Shown here in pieces: positions 42,100 to 49,772 of a stretch of 64,000 nucleotides of DNA. The notes below the pieces were generated by a model. That model worked only from the letters and a program-made list of their open reading frames with translations. It had not been told where the DNA came from and ran no database searches. Each line of letters opens with the position of its first letter. Position 1 is the stretch's first letter. Location: assembly GCA_039586575.1 (NCBI GenBank), contig JBDHKD010000005.1, positions 19,404-83,403 on the forward strand, read 5' to 3'. Source of the stretch: G020344215 sp039586575 (GTDB taxonomy: Bacteria > Gemmatimonadota > Gemmatimonadetes > Palauibacterales > KS3-K002). Made by a program: the position numbers and the translations under genes.

Positions 42100-42650
42100 C
42101 TGATGTACCCCATCTCCTTGGCGTATTCGTAGAGGCGTCGCTGTAAGCGACGCCGGCCGCGGAACAGGCGGGACTTGACCGTGCCCACAGGCAGCTCGAG
42201 TATCTCAGCGACCTCCGCGTAACTCAGACCTTCAACATCGCTCAGGATCACCGGAATCCTGAACTCCTCCGGCAATTCCTGGATCGCCTGTTTCACTTCA
42301 TCATCGACGATGAAACGGAAAAACGAGCCCGACGGATCCCGATCCTGCACTTGCTCGAAGACGTTGATGTCCTCAACGGCGTCGAACTGCACCGAGCTGG
42401 GCCGCCTGCTATCTCGCCGGAATTGATTGATGAACGTGTTGCGCATGATCGTCACCAACCAAGCTCGACAGTTCGTGCCACGCTGATACTTGTCCCAGGC
42501 CCGATAGGCCCTCAACACCGTGTCTTGGACCAGGTCGTCCGCGTCCGACGCGCTACCGGTCAGCCGCAACGCCACGCTGTAGAGCGTGTCGAGGTGAACC
42601 AACGCCTCTTGCTCGAATTCCTGCCGTCTCGTGCTCGCGTTCTCTCCCAT
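42096..42650 (-). CDS. ECF RNA polymerase sigma factor (SigR/RpoE-like)
   Basis: The 184-residue protein has sigma region 2 (SVALRLTGSASDADDLVQDTVLRAYRAWDKYQ with the NCRAWLVTIMRNTFINQFRR helix) and region 4 (PEEFRIPVILSDVEGLSYAEVAEILELPVGTVKSRLFRGRRRL). The intact region 2.4/4.2 segments identify an ECF sigma. It is cotranscribed with an RsrA-like anti-sigma. Between it and the plus-strand Crp/Fnr gene is a small inverted repeat. Confidence 0.95.
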   Translation of the reverse strand: MGENASTRRQEFEQEALVHLDTLYSVALRLTGSASDADDLVQDTVLRAYRAWDKYQRGTNCRAWLVTIMRNTFINQFRRDSRRPSSVQFDAVEDINVFEQVQDRDPSGSFFRFIVDDEVKQAIQELPEEFRIPVILSDVEGLSYAEVAEILELPVGTVKSRLFRGRRRLQRRLYEYAKEMGYIR

Positions 42651-42657
42651 CGTCCTA

Positions 42658-42691
42658 TTAGATGGTTGGGGTCAGGGCCGTGCTCATCTAA
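42658..42691. promoter_or_regulatory. Inverted repeat upstream of the sigma factor gene
   Basis: Arms ttagatg (42658-42664) and catctaa (42685-42691) form a perfect 7-bp inverted repeat 20 bases apart, starting eight bases before the sigma start codon. It may be an operator; no protein can be assigned. Confidence 0.3.
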
Positions 42692-42904
42692 TTAAACGCC
42701 CAGCCCCTAGTGTGCAACGCCAGCGGCGGCCAAAAGGTTCGCCACGGCCGCCGGGTCCCCGGGAACCGCCCGAGTGGTGGCTGGTCTGGCGCCGACCTGG
42801 TCGAGTATATTGTAGGAGACCCTACCGTCCCCGTTGCCGAGGGCCCGGGCCGGCACTAGGATAGGAGCGCCGTCCCAGCGACCTCATCAGAGAAGGAGTC
42901 GATC

Positions 42905-43609
42905 ATGCGATTCGGCCAACGGCCGATGGCAGTCCTAAAGAGTCTCAACCCCTCGGCTCTGGAAGCGCTGCGCTCCCTTGGCTCGGTGCGCAACTACCGC
43001 AAGAACGAGGGGATCTACGAGGTGGACCAGCCGGCCGACGCTCTGTACGTGGTGCTCCGGGGCCGCGCCCGGCTCCGGGACCGCGATTGGGAGGGCCGCG
43101 ATATCACGGTCAGCTTCGCCGCCGAGGGCGAGCCGTTCGGGCTGGAGGCGCTTGCCGGTCTGACGCGTCGCACGCTGACGGCGATAGCCGCCGAGAGCAG
43201 TGAGCTACTCAGCATCGACGCGGAGGCGCTCCGGGGCTTGCTGGAGCGGGATCCGTCCCTGGCCCGGGCACTGCTTCGTTACACTGCCGAGGTCATGACC
43301 CATATGGACGAGCGGATCAAGATGCTCGCCTTCCTCGATGTGCCGTCGCGGCTTGCGGGCACGATCCTCTGGCTGGCCGATCGTTACGGCAGCGAGAGCG
43401 AGCGGGGTGTCGAGGTGCCTTACTGGTTCACGCACCAGGAGATGGCCGACCTGATCGGCTCGACGCGCGAGACGGTCACCACGGTTCTGGCCGAGTTCAA
43501 GCGCCAAGGGCTGGTGGACAGCCGTAACCACCACTTTGTGGTGATGGATCGGCGGGCGCTCACCGAGCGCATCCGGTTGCCGCACTTCGGCGAGGCTGTT
43601 GCAGGGTAG
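42905..43609 (+). CDS. Crp/Fnr family transcriptional regulator
   Basis: The 234-residue protein has an N-terminal cyclic-nucleotide-type sensor domain (YEVDQPADALYVVLRGRARL, VSFAAEGEPFGLEALAGL) and a C-terminal HTH (FTHQEMADLIGSTRETVTTVLAEFKRQGLV). It lacks the N-terminal cysteine cluster of Fnr, so it is probably not an oxygen sensor. GAAGGAG precedes the ATG. The ligand is unknown. Confidence 0.9.
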   Translation: MRFGQRPMAVLKSLNPSALEALRSLGSVRNYRKNEGIYEVDQPADALYVVLRGRARLRDRDWEGRDITVSFAAEGEPFGLEALAGLTRRTLTAIAAESSELLSIDAEALRGLLERDPSLARALLRYTAEVMTHMDERIKMLAFLDVPSRLAGTILWLADRYGSESERGVEVPYWFTHQEMADLIGSTRETVTTVLAEFKRQGLVDSRNHHFVVMDRRALTERIRLPHFGEAVAG

Positions 43610-43759
43610 CAAGCCCGCCGGGCATGCCCTGCGCAGCTCGGTCGCCCGGCACTCCGATTCGCTGGCGACGAGCCACCCCGTACCGCTCAGCAACAGCTCG
43701 TCTAGCATCTAGCCAAACGCGCCAACATCGCTGAGGGCGACCGCGTCGCCGTCAAACCC

Positions 43760-44200
43760 CTAGGGCAGGCCGCGATGGCGCCCCTGGTAGACCCGGGCGC
43801 CGGTCGTTCGATCGTATAGATCGAGGCGCACGACGACACCATCGTAGGCGAGGCTGCCTCGGTACGCGGTCCCGCAACGCAGCGTCAGGCGAAGCGTAAC
43901 GGGGGATTCCTCGCGCTGGCGCTGGTAGTAGTTGCGCAGCTTGACGAGTCCCAGCAGAGCCAGAGCTTTGCACTCACCCTCGGCCACCTCGGAAGCGCCG
44001 TAGCGCAGCTCACCCTCGACACCGCCGACCCACGTGCGCAGGCCCGTCCACTGGACCAACGTGGTATCGATCGCCGACACGTCCTCTGGAGTGATATCGA
44101 AGGGTAGTTGAGCAGCCGCAGGCTCGCGCGGACAGATCGCCAGGGTTGCGACGAGTGCGGTCGTCTTGATCCAGGATCCTATCGTCACCCTTACCGCCAC
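43760..44200 (-). CDS. Hypothetical secreted protein
   Basis: The 146-residue protein begins with a signal-like hydrophobic stretch (WIKTTALVATLAICPREPAAAQ) and then PFDITPEDVSAIDTTLVQW. It contains two cysteines and a beta-rich end (RLDLYDRTTGARVYQGRHRG). GTG is the likely start. I do not recognise the family. It stands alone between the Crp/Fnr gene and a short hypothetical gene. Confidence 0.55.
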   Translation of the reverse strand: MAVRVTIGSWIKTTALVATLAICPREPAAAQLPFDITPEDVSAIDTTLVQWTGLRTWVGGVEGELRYGASEVAEGECKALALLGLVKLRNYYQRQREESPVTLRLTLRCGTAYRGSLAYDGVVVRLDLYDRTTGARVYQGRHRGLP

Positions 44201-44285
44201 CGTTTGCCGAGTCGTATGGGGACAGCCGAGAACAGGAGAGAACCTAGCTGATTCCCTCTACGGATGGCAGGGGGGACGGCTCGGG

Positions 44286-44495
44286 TCAGCCGACGGTTTT
44301 CGCCGTGCCTCTGAGCTCGGTGATCACGGCCTCGAGCAGGTCGCCGGCGCGTACCATGCTCTCACCGTTCGCACTCTTGCTTCTCACGAACGCCGCTTCC
44401 GCAGCAGCGGCGTTCAACTCACGGTAGGCCGCGAGCGTTTGGCGGGCCAGCTCACGTAAGCGCTTCCACTCTGCTTTCGCTTTGTTCTCCGCCAT
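44286..44495 (-). CDS. Small hypothetical helical protein
   Basis: The 69-residue protein (MAENKAKAEWKRLRELARQT and so on) has a strong AGGAG upstream of its ATG, and its Ala-, Arg- and Glu-rich sequence predicts mainly helix. It sits 23 bases after the degenerate-GGDEF gene on the same strand. No family is recognised. Confidence 0.6.
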   Translation of the reverse strand: MAENKAKAEWKRLRELARQTLAAYRELNAAAAEAAFVRSKSANGESMVRAGDLLEAVITELRGTAKTVG

Positions 44496-44518
44496 CGAAC
44501 TTCATCTCCTCTTCGGGC

Positions 44519-45478
44519 TCAACTCGCACCCCAGGCCGCGGCTACCTGGGCAGCTCCTACGGTACTTGCCTGGTTCAGTGCCCTCAGGGCCGCTGCCAAG
44601 AGCAGCTCGGGACTGGCCTCGATCTGGCCGTTGCGGCCTTCGGCGCCGGCAACGCCGGCACTGAAGGTGACCGGGTACTCGCCGTCCACACGCTTCGACA
44701 GGGACAGCGAGGTGAAACGTGCAGCGAGTTGAAGGCCGCCCCTCGGTGGCGTGTTCGGTGCCAGCACGATGAACTTCAGTAGCTCCAGGTGGCCCACCAC
44801 ATCCGAGTTGCGCGTGCCGTGGTGCAGAGCGAGCGAGAACTTCATCTCGAGATCCAGCGCATGCTCAGCCGATACGCCCGCTTCGGCGGGCGTGCCATCG
44901 GCAGCGAATACGATGCACGTCAGCGGCGTTTGAGTTCGCCGAGCCAACGCGACCAGTTCCCTCAGCCTGCGCTTGATCCCCAACGACGTATAGTGGCCGG
45001 TCTTAACGTCGAGCAGCATGCCGGACTGAATCCCATCCACGTCCCGCTTGAGCCAGATCCAAGTGCCCAGCTTCGCCGCCAGCTCGACCGATTGGCCGGG
45101 CAACTCGATCACGTCCCAAAAACCGTCGCCCAAGGCTGCGGTCCGTCCCTCGTAGCTCAGCCGCTCATCGCAGATACCGATCAGCGGGATCGTCGGTCGC
45201 CGACCCCCGGCACGTAGCTGTCGGCCGATCTCGATGCGTGTGCTCACCGGCAGCCGCCTGAGATCGAGTAGCACCGCATCGCTGCGACGGTCGCCGAGGT
45301 AGCTGCTCAATGGGTCGGGCCGCGGCCGCGGCTCGAGCCGGTAACGATCGTCATGAAGGATACCCGACAGCGCTTCCAACAGCGCATCGTCGGTCGTGAT
45401 CACCGTAACGGTCGCGGGCCCATGCGGGGATGTCGTCGTGCCTGCATCCAGCGGGAACCGCTCCTGGACCATCGCCAT
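44519..45478 (-). CDS. Receiver-like plus degenerate GGDEF-like regulatory protein
   Basis: I start at the ATG at 45478, preceded by GGAGG (319 residues); the longer frame is not supported. The N-terminal half (about residues 20-150) resembles a receiver domain (ATVTVITTDDALLEALSGIL, SDAVLLDLRRLP) and the C-terminal half resembles a GGDEF fold without its active site: SGMLLDVKTGHYTSLGIKRRLRELV, GTRNSDVVGHLELLKFIVLA in place of the GGDEF region, and FTSLSLSKRVDGEYPVTFSAGVA. A catalytic GG(D/E)EF is missing, so it may bind but not make c-di-GMP. No output HTH is visible. It is an unusual stand-alone regulator. Confidence 0.55.
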   Translation of the reverse strand: MAMVQERFPLDAGTTTSPHGPATVTVITTDDALLEALSGILHDDRYRLEPRPRPDPLSSYLGDRRSDAVLLDLRRLPVSTRIEIGRQLRAGGRRPTIPLIGICDERLSYEGRTAALGDGFWDVIELPGQSVELAAKLGTWIWLKRDVDGIQSGMLLDVKTGHYTSLGIKRRLRELVALARRTQTPLTCIVFAADGTPAEAGVSAEHALDLEMKFSLALHHGTRNSDVVGHLELLKFIVLAPNTPPRGGLQLAARFTSLSLSKRVDGEYPVTFSAGVAGAEGRNGQIEASPELLLAAALRALNQASTVGAAQVAAAWGAS

Positions 45479-45706
45479 TTGCTGATCGCCTCCGTCTTCC
45501 AACTGAGCCCAGGGCCTTTGCGCGACCAGGTTGCAAGAGGTGAGCCGCGTCGGGTGCCCGATGCGGCGTGCTCTGTAACCCAAGGACAATGAATGATTTA
45601 GGCCGACAGATGCCTGGCGGCCGCGGCTGGCGGGAGACGATTGCGGCAGGCAAGCCCTACCCGCTGCGTGCAAACATTTCCGGGTCCGGAGGGCGGTGTG
45701 CGAGGG

Positions 45707-45735
45707 GGCCGGCTACCGGGGCCTGGTAACCGGCC
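45707..45735 (-). terminator. Hairpin after the 94-residue gene
   Basis: Arms ggccggctacc (45707-45717) and ggtaaccggcc (45725-45735) form an 11-bp stem with one G-T-type mismatch and a seven-base loop, 22 bases past the minus-strand stop at 45757. No T-run follows. Confidence 0.4.
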
Positions 45736-45756
45736 GGCGGGCTGGGTGCCGTCGAA

Positions 45757-46041
45757 TCAGAGCAAGTCGTCGGTCGCTTTGGCGTGCTCGAAGATCGGCC
45801 GCAGCGTCTCCTCCCAGCGGGCGGCGGCCTCCGGGTCTGCGGTATCGTTGAGGTAGGCCTCCACGACGTCGGCGGCCAGTTCGGCGTGCGCGATGGGGCG
45901 CGAGTGGATCCGCAGCCGCCAGTGGTCGGGCGGCGCGTCCCCCTGGCCCGGCGGGGTCGGCGACACGTTCCAGTAGCCACCCCAGTCGCGGAAGGTCTGC
46001 ATCAACTGATCGCGCAGCTGTCGGCGACGGTCTTCACTCAT
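45757..46041 (-). CDS. Hypothetical protein downstream of the flavin operon
   Basis: The 94-residue protein reads RRRQLRDQLMQTFRDWGGYW, NVSPTPPGQGDAPPDHWRLR and AADVVEAYLNDTADPEAAAR. AGAGGACAGGG precedes the ATG, 20 bases after the membrane protein's stop. It looks cytoplasmic. I do not recognise the family. The short gap suggests it is the last gene of the apbE-led operon. Confidence 0.55.
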   Translation of the reverse strand: MSEDRRRQLRDQLMQTFRDWGGYWNVSPTPPGQGDAPPDHWRLRIHSRPIAHAELAADVVEAYLNDTADPEAAARWEETLRPIFEHAKATDDLL

Positions 46042-46061
46042 GAAATCCCTGTCCTCTCTGA

Positions 46062-46568
46062 TCAGTCTCCCGGGGCGACAGCCGGGTGCTGCGCGGCACC
46101 CGGTCGACGCTCGCGCGTGGCGGCGCTCGGCACGTCATGCCGCGCACCGGACTGCGACTTCGCGACGAGCCGATGCCACGTCAGGCCCGCCGAGAAGATA
46201 AGGCCGAGTACTATGTGGGCTACCGCCATGGCGCGCAACCAGCCGATGTGAGTGATGACTTGTATCAGATATCCGCTGAGGACCAGTGGCGCGACCGCCA
46301 GCACCATGACCAACCCGCTCTGCCGGCCCCGCTCCAGCCCCGCTCGGTAGTGGTTCCAGACATGGCGTGTGGCGACGAGTCCCAGGGCAAAGATGAATAG
46401 CGGCGACACTATGATGTGCGCTTTGAGGAAAGCGGGCTGCAGCGGGTGATTGATCACCGCCCAGGGGTCGGCGCTCGTTAGGAAGTACTTGGTGTAAAGA
46501 AGACCGATGCCGGTGAGCGTCGTCGCCGCCGCCGTGAGCCAGACGCTCCACCTCTCGAAACGGTTCAT
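46062..46568 (-). CDS. Small membrane protein, four helices, candidate di-heme cytochrome b
   Basis: The 168-residue protein has four hydrophobic segments. Histidines lie inside or at the ends of them: AINHPLQPAFLKAHIIVSPL, VATRHVWNHYRAGL, VITHIGWLRAMAVAHIVLGL and GLTWHRLVAK. This spacing is typical of small membrane b-type cytochromes (DUF4405-like). It starts with an ATGA overlap on the FMN-binding gene. The C-terminal tail is hydrophilic. In an operon with ApbE and an FMN-binding protein it could pass electrons from the quinone pool to flavin. Heme binding is inferred. Confidence 0.55.
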   Translation of the reverse strand: MNRFERWSVWLTAAATTLTGIGLLYTKYFLTSADPWAVINHPLQPAFLKAHIIVSPLFIFALGLVATRHVWNHYRAGLERGRQSGLVMVLAVAPLVLSGYLIQVITHIGWLRAMAVAHIVLGLIFSAGLTWHRLVAKSQSGARHDVPSAATRERRPGAAQHPAVAPGD

Positions 46569-47161
46569 CGCCGGCTCGCGCCGCCCACGCCGGCCAGCGG
46601 CCCGATCACCTCGTGCAACGCCAGCGCACGGCGCGCCGCATCGGTGACGGTTCGCGACGTCAACGTCGCACCGCTCATGAACCGGATGGAGCCCTTGCCC
46701 GAGAGCTCAGCAGTGAGCGCCTGCCCTGCAAACTGTTCCAGCCATCCGTCGGGCGCTCGGTACTCGGGCGGTTCCGAGAACTTGAGTACCTCGATGCGCG
46801 CGATACGGGAGTCGGGCGTCACGACGATCATCAACACTTCCGGCAGAGTGCGGACGCGATGGGCATCGAAGTAAGCGACACCGAGGGGCGCATCGCCCTG
46901 CCGTCCCATGTAGTAGGTGATCACGCGCTGTTCCAGCGCCACTTCGCTGCCGGCCAGTTCCCGTGCACGCGCCAGGTCGTCATCATCGAGAAACGCCGTC
47001 TGCCGCTCGATGACCGCCGGCTCGGGAAAGACCAGGCGTAGCGCCTCATCCTGCGTCAGGCGGACCTGTGCCAGCGCTGCTGAACCGGAGACCGCCAAGC
47101 AGAGCGGCGTCACGGCCAGCCCCGCTTGGAGCAGCTTAGAAGATGTAGCCGAACGCGACAT
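46565..47161 (-). CDS. FMN-binding domain protein, exported
   Basis: The 198-residue protein has an N-terminal signal (SSKLLQAGLAVTPLCLAVSG followed by SAALAQ) and, near residue 168, the flavinylation motif FMSGATLTSRTV, in which the second Thr is expected to receive FMN from ApbE. It is the FMN_bind/RnfG-type domain. The protein is 26 bases into the end of the barrel gene and overlaps the membrane protein's start by four bases. It is predicted periplasmic. This gene and apbE in one operon support covalent flavinylation. Confidence 0.8.
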   Translation of the reverse strand: MSRSATSSKLLQAGLAVTPLCLAVSGSAALAQVRLTQDEALRLVFPEPAVIERQTAFLDDDDLARARELAGSEVALEQRVITYYMGRQGDAPLGVAYFDAHRVRTLPEVLMIVVTPDSRIARIEVLKFSEPPEYRAPDGWLEQFAGQALTAELSGKGSIRFMSGATLTSRTVTDAARRALALHEVIGPLAGVGGASRR

Positions 47162-48542
47162 TGAACCGGTCGATTCCCGTATTGGCCTCGTTTCCGTGGC
47201 TCTGGTGGTCGGCCTTCACCACGATGTGGGTGACCGGCTTCCAGGCCAGGCCGAGCGTGACGATCCGCCTGTCGTAGGCCGGGTCCGCCACGAAGCCGTT
47301 CGGCACCCGGTCCTGGGTGTCGATCTCCTCGTACCGCAGGTAGGGGATCAACTGCTGACGCGTGCGCACCCGGTTAAGCACATCGTATCCCAGCTGGACG
47401 TACCAGCCGCTCAGCCGCTCACCCACCGACTCCGAGACGCTCAGGTTCTTGGCGGCGTTGATATGCTCCACGTCATCGATGTGGGCACGCGCGTACAGTG
47501 CGCGCAGGTCGAAGCCGCGGGCCCGGTACTCGGCGTGGCCCTCCCAGATCAGGGTCGTCGCAGCGATCGTCGTACCGTCGAGCGGCGATTCGGCGCCCTG
47601 GCCCGACCGTCCGACGTAGAGCGAGGTTCCCAGGACGAGCCCCAGAAGGCCCACGTAGTCGACGCGGCCGACGCCGCCGAAGTCTTCCGCCACCGCCTTC
47701 GAGCCCTTCTGCCGACCGCCACGCAGGCCGGCGGCGCTGAAGCCCGAAGCGTTCGAGCTACCACCCCCGACGGCGTCGAGGCCGTTCACCAGGTAGGCCC
47801 GGTAGGCGAAGCCGGCGGCGTCACCGAAGACGCCGATCCCGTTCTCGCGCCAAGTCGTAGGTATGATCTGCCGTTCCGTCTCGGGGCGCGTGGTTCCCAG
47901 GAAGGTCGTCGGCTCGTGCAGCTCGTTGATGAAGCCCATGGGCACGAGGACCAGACCACCACGTACTCCCAGATAGTCGGACGCCAGGTAGTCGATGTAG
48001 GCGAACTCGACGGACACCGACCCGGCCTGCCCCGTCGATGCATGCTCCAACTCGATCTCCGAGTTGAATACGAAGCGGTCGTTGAACTTGTAGCCGAAGT
48101 AGAACACGGCGCGCAGGAAGTCGATTTGATCGCTGCGGGCCGCCGCCGCCCCGTCCTCGCGCTCGTTCGCGAAGTTCTCGTAAAGGAGTTCCCCGTAACC
48201 ACCGATGGAAACCCCCTGGTTGAGCTGGTAGACCTTAGAAGCCGCCGGGCCGAAACCGTAGACCCCCGTGTCCGCCTCCACGACGACCTCCTGGCCGAGC
48301 CGGAGCTCCTCGATCTCCCGGGTCAACGCTTCGACCTGCCGCTCGAGCCGGGCCAGCTCCGTGCTGTCACGGCTGGCCAGCTGCTGGCGCAACCACTCCA
48401 CCTGACGCTCGAGCTCGGCCAGCCGCTCCTGCAACTCCGCCTCCTGGCCGTGCGCCGCCGACGCCGAGACCGCCAGCGCCAGCCCCACGGCGACCGCTAG
48501 AACGCAACGGGGTCGAGTCTTCACCGACATAACATGCTTCAT
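47136..48542 (-). CDS. Outer-membrane beta-barrel protein with N-terminal coiled coil
   Basis: I start at the ATG at 48542, which overlaps the apbE stop by one base (TGATG), giving 468 residues. A signal peptide is visible (VLAVAVGLALAVSASAAHGQ), followed by a coiled coil of about 50 residues (ELQERLAELERQVEWLRQQL, ARLERQVEALTREIEELRLG). The rest alternates hydrophobic and polar residues in strands (GGYGELLYENF, IDFLRAVFYFGYKFNDRFVF, RFNVAFGYIF) and ends with Phe, which is typical of outer-membrane proteins. It resembles porins that carry a periplasmic coiled coil (OprO/P-like). The cargo is unknown. Confidence 0.75.
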   Translation of the reverse strand: MKHVMSVKTRPRCVLAVAVGLALAVSASAAHGQEAELQERLAELERQVEWLRQQLASRDSTELARLERQVEALTREIEELRLGQEVVVEADTGVYGFGPAASKVYQLNQGVSIGGYGELLYENFANEREDGAAAARSDQIDFLRAVFYFGYKFNDRFVFNSEIELEHASTGQAGSVSVEFAYIDYLASDYLGVRGGLVLVPMGFINELHEPTTFLGTTRPETERQIIPTTWRENGIGVFGDAAGFAYRAYLVNGLDAVGGGSSNASGFSAAGLRGGRQKGSKAVAEDFGGVGRVDYVGLLGLVLGTSLYVGRSGQGAESPLDGTTIAATTLIWEGHAEYRARGFDLRALYARAHIDDVEHINAAKNLSVSESVGERLSGWYVQLGYDVLNRVRTRQQLIPYLRYEEIDTQDRVPNGFVADPAYDRRIVTLGLAWKPVTHIVVKADHQSHGNEANTGIDRFNVAFGYIF

Positions 48543-49591
48543 CACACCTCGCCCACGAGTAGCCACGGTTCCAACGCTCGATTCCAAGTCGCCCTGATCT
48601 CCTCACCTTCTTGCTCGAGGAACAGCACGCCCACCTCAACCCGCGGTGCCGCCCACTCCATCCCTCGCTCGGGACCCAGCACGAAGAGCGCGGTCGCTGC
48701 CAGATCGGCCACCAGCGGATCTTCGGCCACGACCGTCACGCTCCCCCAGGCCGGCATGGGTCGACCGCTCCGCGGATCGAGGATATGGCCGTGCCGCTCA
48801 CCTTCGATCTCGACGAAGCGCTCCGCTGCGCCGCTCGTCGCCGCCGAGCGATCGGCGAGCCGAATCCGAAACGCCGGCTCCGTCCGCCGCGCCGGATGCG
48901 CGATCGCCACCACCCAGGCCTGGCCTTCCGCCGGACCGCCGATCGCCAGGAGCTGGCCGCCGAAGTCGAGCAGTCCCGACTCGATCCCTGCCGCCCGCAG
49001 CACCCGACCGGCCGCTCGCAGCGCGGCGCCCTTGCCGAAGCCGCCCGCCGTCATCCAGCTCCCCTCGGCTCTCCGCGTCACCCTCGACCGCCCCTCGTCG
49101 AGCACGAAGGCGTCCGCTCCGCTCAAAGCCCGCGCCCGCGCGAGCTCCGCCGGCCCCGGTCGCCGACCTCCGTCCCGCAGCCCCCAAGCATCGATCAACG
49201 CGCCCACCGCCGGCTCGAATGCACCACCGAAGCCCGCACCCCACTCCTCCACCTCGACCAGCAAGCCGAACAGCTCGCCAGACAGCGGCGTCGGCACGCC
49301 GGGCGGCGTACGGTTGAGGCGCGACAACTCCGAGTCCTCGCGCCAGCTGCTCAATACACCCTCCAAGCGGCCCACCTCGCGGAACGCCCGCTCGATCGCC
49401 TCCGCCCCCTCGCCAGCGCCGGCCGCTGTCACCTGCACCCTGAGCCGCGTCCCCATGAGGTAGGCTTCCCGCTCCACGAGCACGCCCGACGCCGCCGGGA
49501 CCGCAGCCGAAGGGGGTAGGACGGCCACGACCCCGGCGAGCATCAGGGCGACCCAGGCTAGGAGGGGTCGGAATGCAGTCATACGGTTCAT
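48542..49591 (-). CDS. apbE: FAD:protein FMN transferase
   Basis: I start at the ATG at 49591, because a promoter and Fur-box-like palindrome occupy the upstream part of the longer frame (ATG 49582 is the alternative). The protein is about 349 residues. It has a signal or membrane N terminus (FRPLLAWVALMLAGVVAVLP), then AYLMGTRLRVQV, SELSRLNRTPPGV, GGFGKGAALRAAG and the metal-site GHILDPRSGRPMP. It transfers FMN from FAD onto threonine of target proteins such as the FMN-binding protein two genes downstream. It is exported to the periplasm. It is the first gene of the operon. Confidence 0.9.
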   Translation of the reverse strand: MNRMTAFRPLLAWVALMLAGVVAVLPPSAAVPAASGVLVEREAYLMGTRLRVQVTAAGAGEGAEAIERAFREVGRLEGVLSSWREDSELSRLNRTPPGVPTPLSGELFGLLVEVEEWGAGFGGAFEPAVGALIDAWGLRDGGRRPGPAELARARALSGADAFVLDEGRSRVTRRAEGSWMTAGGFGKGAALRAAGRVLRAAGIESGLLDFGGQLLAIGGPAEGQAWVVAIAHPARRTEPAFRIRLADRSAATSGAAERFVEIEGERHGHILDPRSGRPMPAWGSVTVVAEDPLVADLAATALFVLGPERGMEWAAPRVEVGVLFLEQEGEEIRATWNRALEPWLLVGEV

Positions 49592-49620
49592 CCGTCGGGT
49601 CGAGCCGGGGGGCGGAGTTA

Positions 49621-49641
49621 TGAGATTGAAACCCATTCTCA
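49621..49641 (-). promoter_or_regulatory. Fur-box-like palindrome upstream of apbE
   Basis: The plus strand has TGAGATTGAAACCCATTCTCA, written here as TGAGA(N11)TCTCA. The outer heptamers read TGAGAAT on one strand and AATCTCA opposite, seven bases apart, which is the geometry of a full 21-bp Fur box (two overlapping 7-1-7 motifs). It begins about five bases downstream of the expected transcription start, where a repressor would block transcription. Confidence 0.55.
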
Positions 49642-49652
49642 TTCACCGCGCC

Positions 49653-49681
49653 AAACTAGCCCGGACTTTCCACCCCGTCAA
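49653..49681 (-). promoter_or_regulatory. Candidate promoter of the apbE-led operon
   Basis: On the minus strand TTGACG (complement of 49676-49681) and TAGTTT (complement of 49653-49658) lie 17 bases apart, just upstream of the Fur-box-like palindrome. The -35 matches five of six consensus bases; the -10 is weaker. Confidence 0.45.
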
Positions 49682-49772
49682 GTCGCACGCCGCCATGAGA
49701 AATGACAGCAGAAGCGGCGAGCGAGCTGAAGCCCGCCCCCGCCACTCGCGGTCGGTCGCGCTGAGCCGTGGC

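Noticed and set aside
46917..48500. Long plus-strand frame opposite the barrel gene
   Set aside because: The minus strand has a signal peptide, a coiled coil and alternating strands; the plus frame reads as noise.
49591..49642. apbE start at 49642
   Set aside because: That start lies inside the promoter and Fur-box-like palindrome, so translation beginning there is unlikely.
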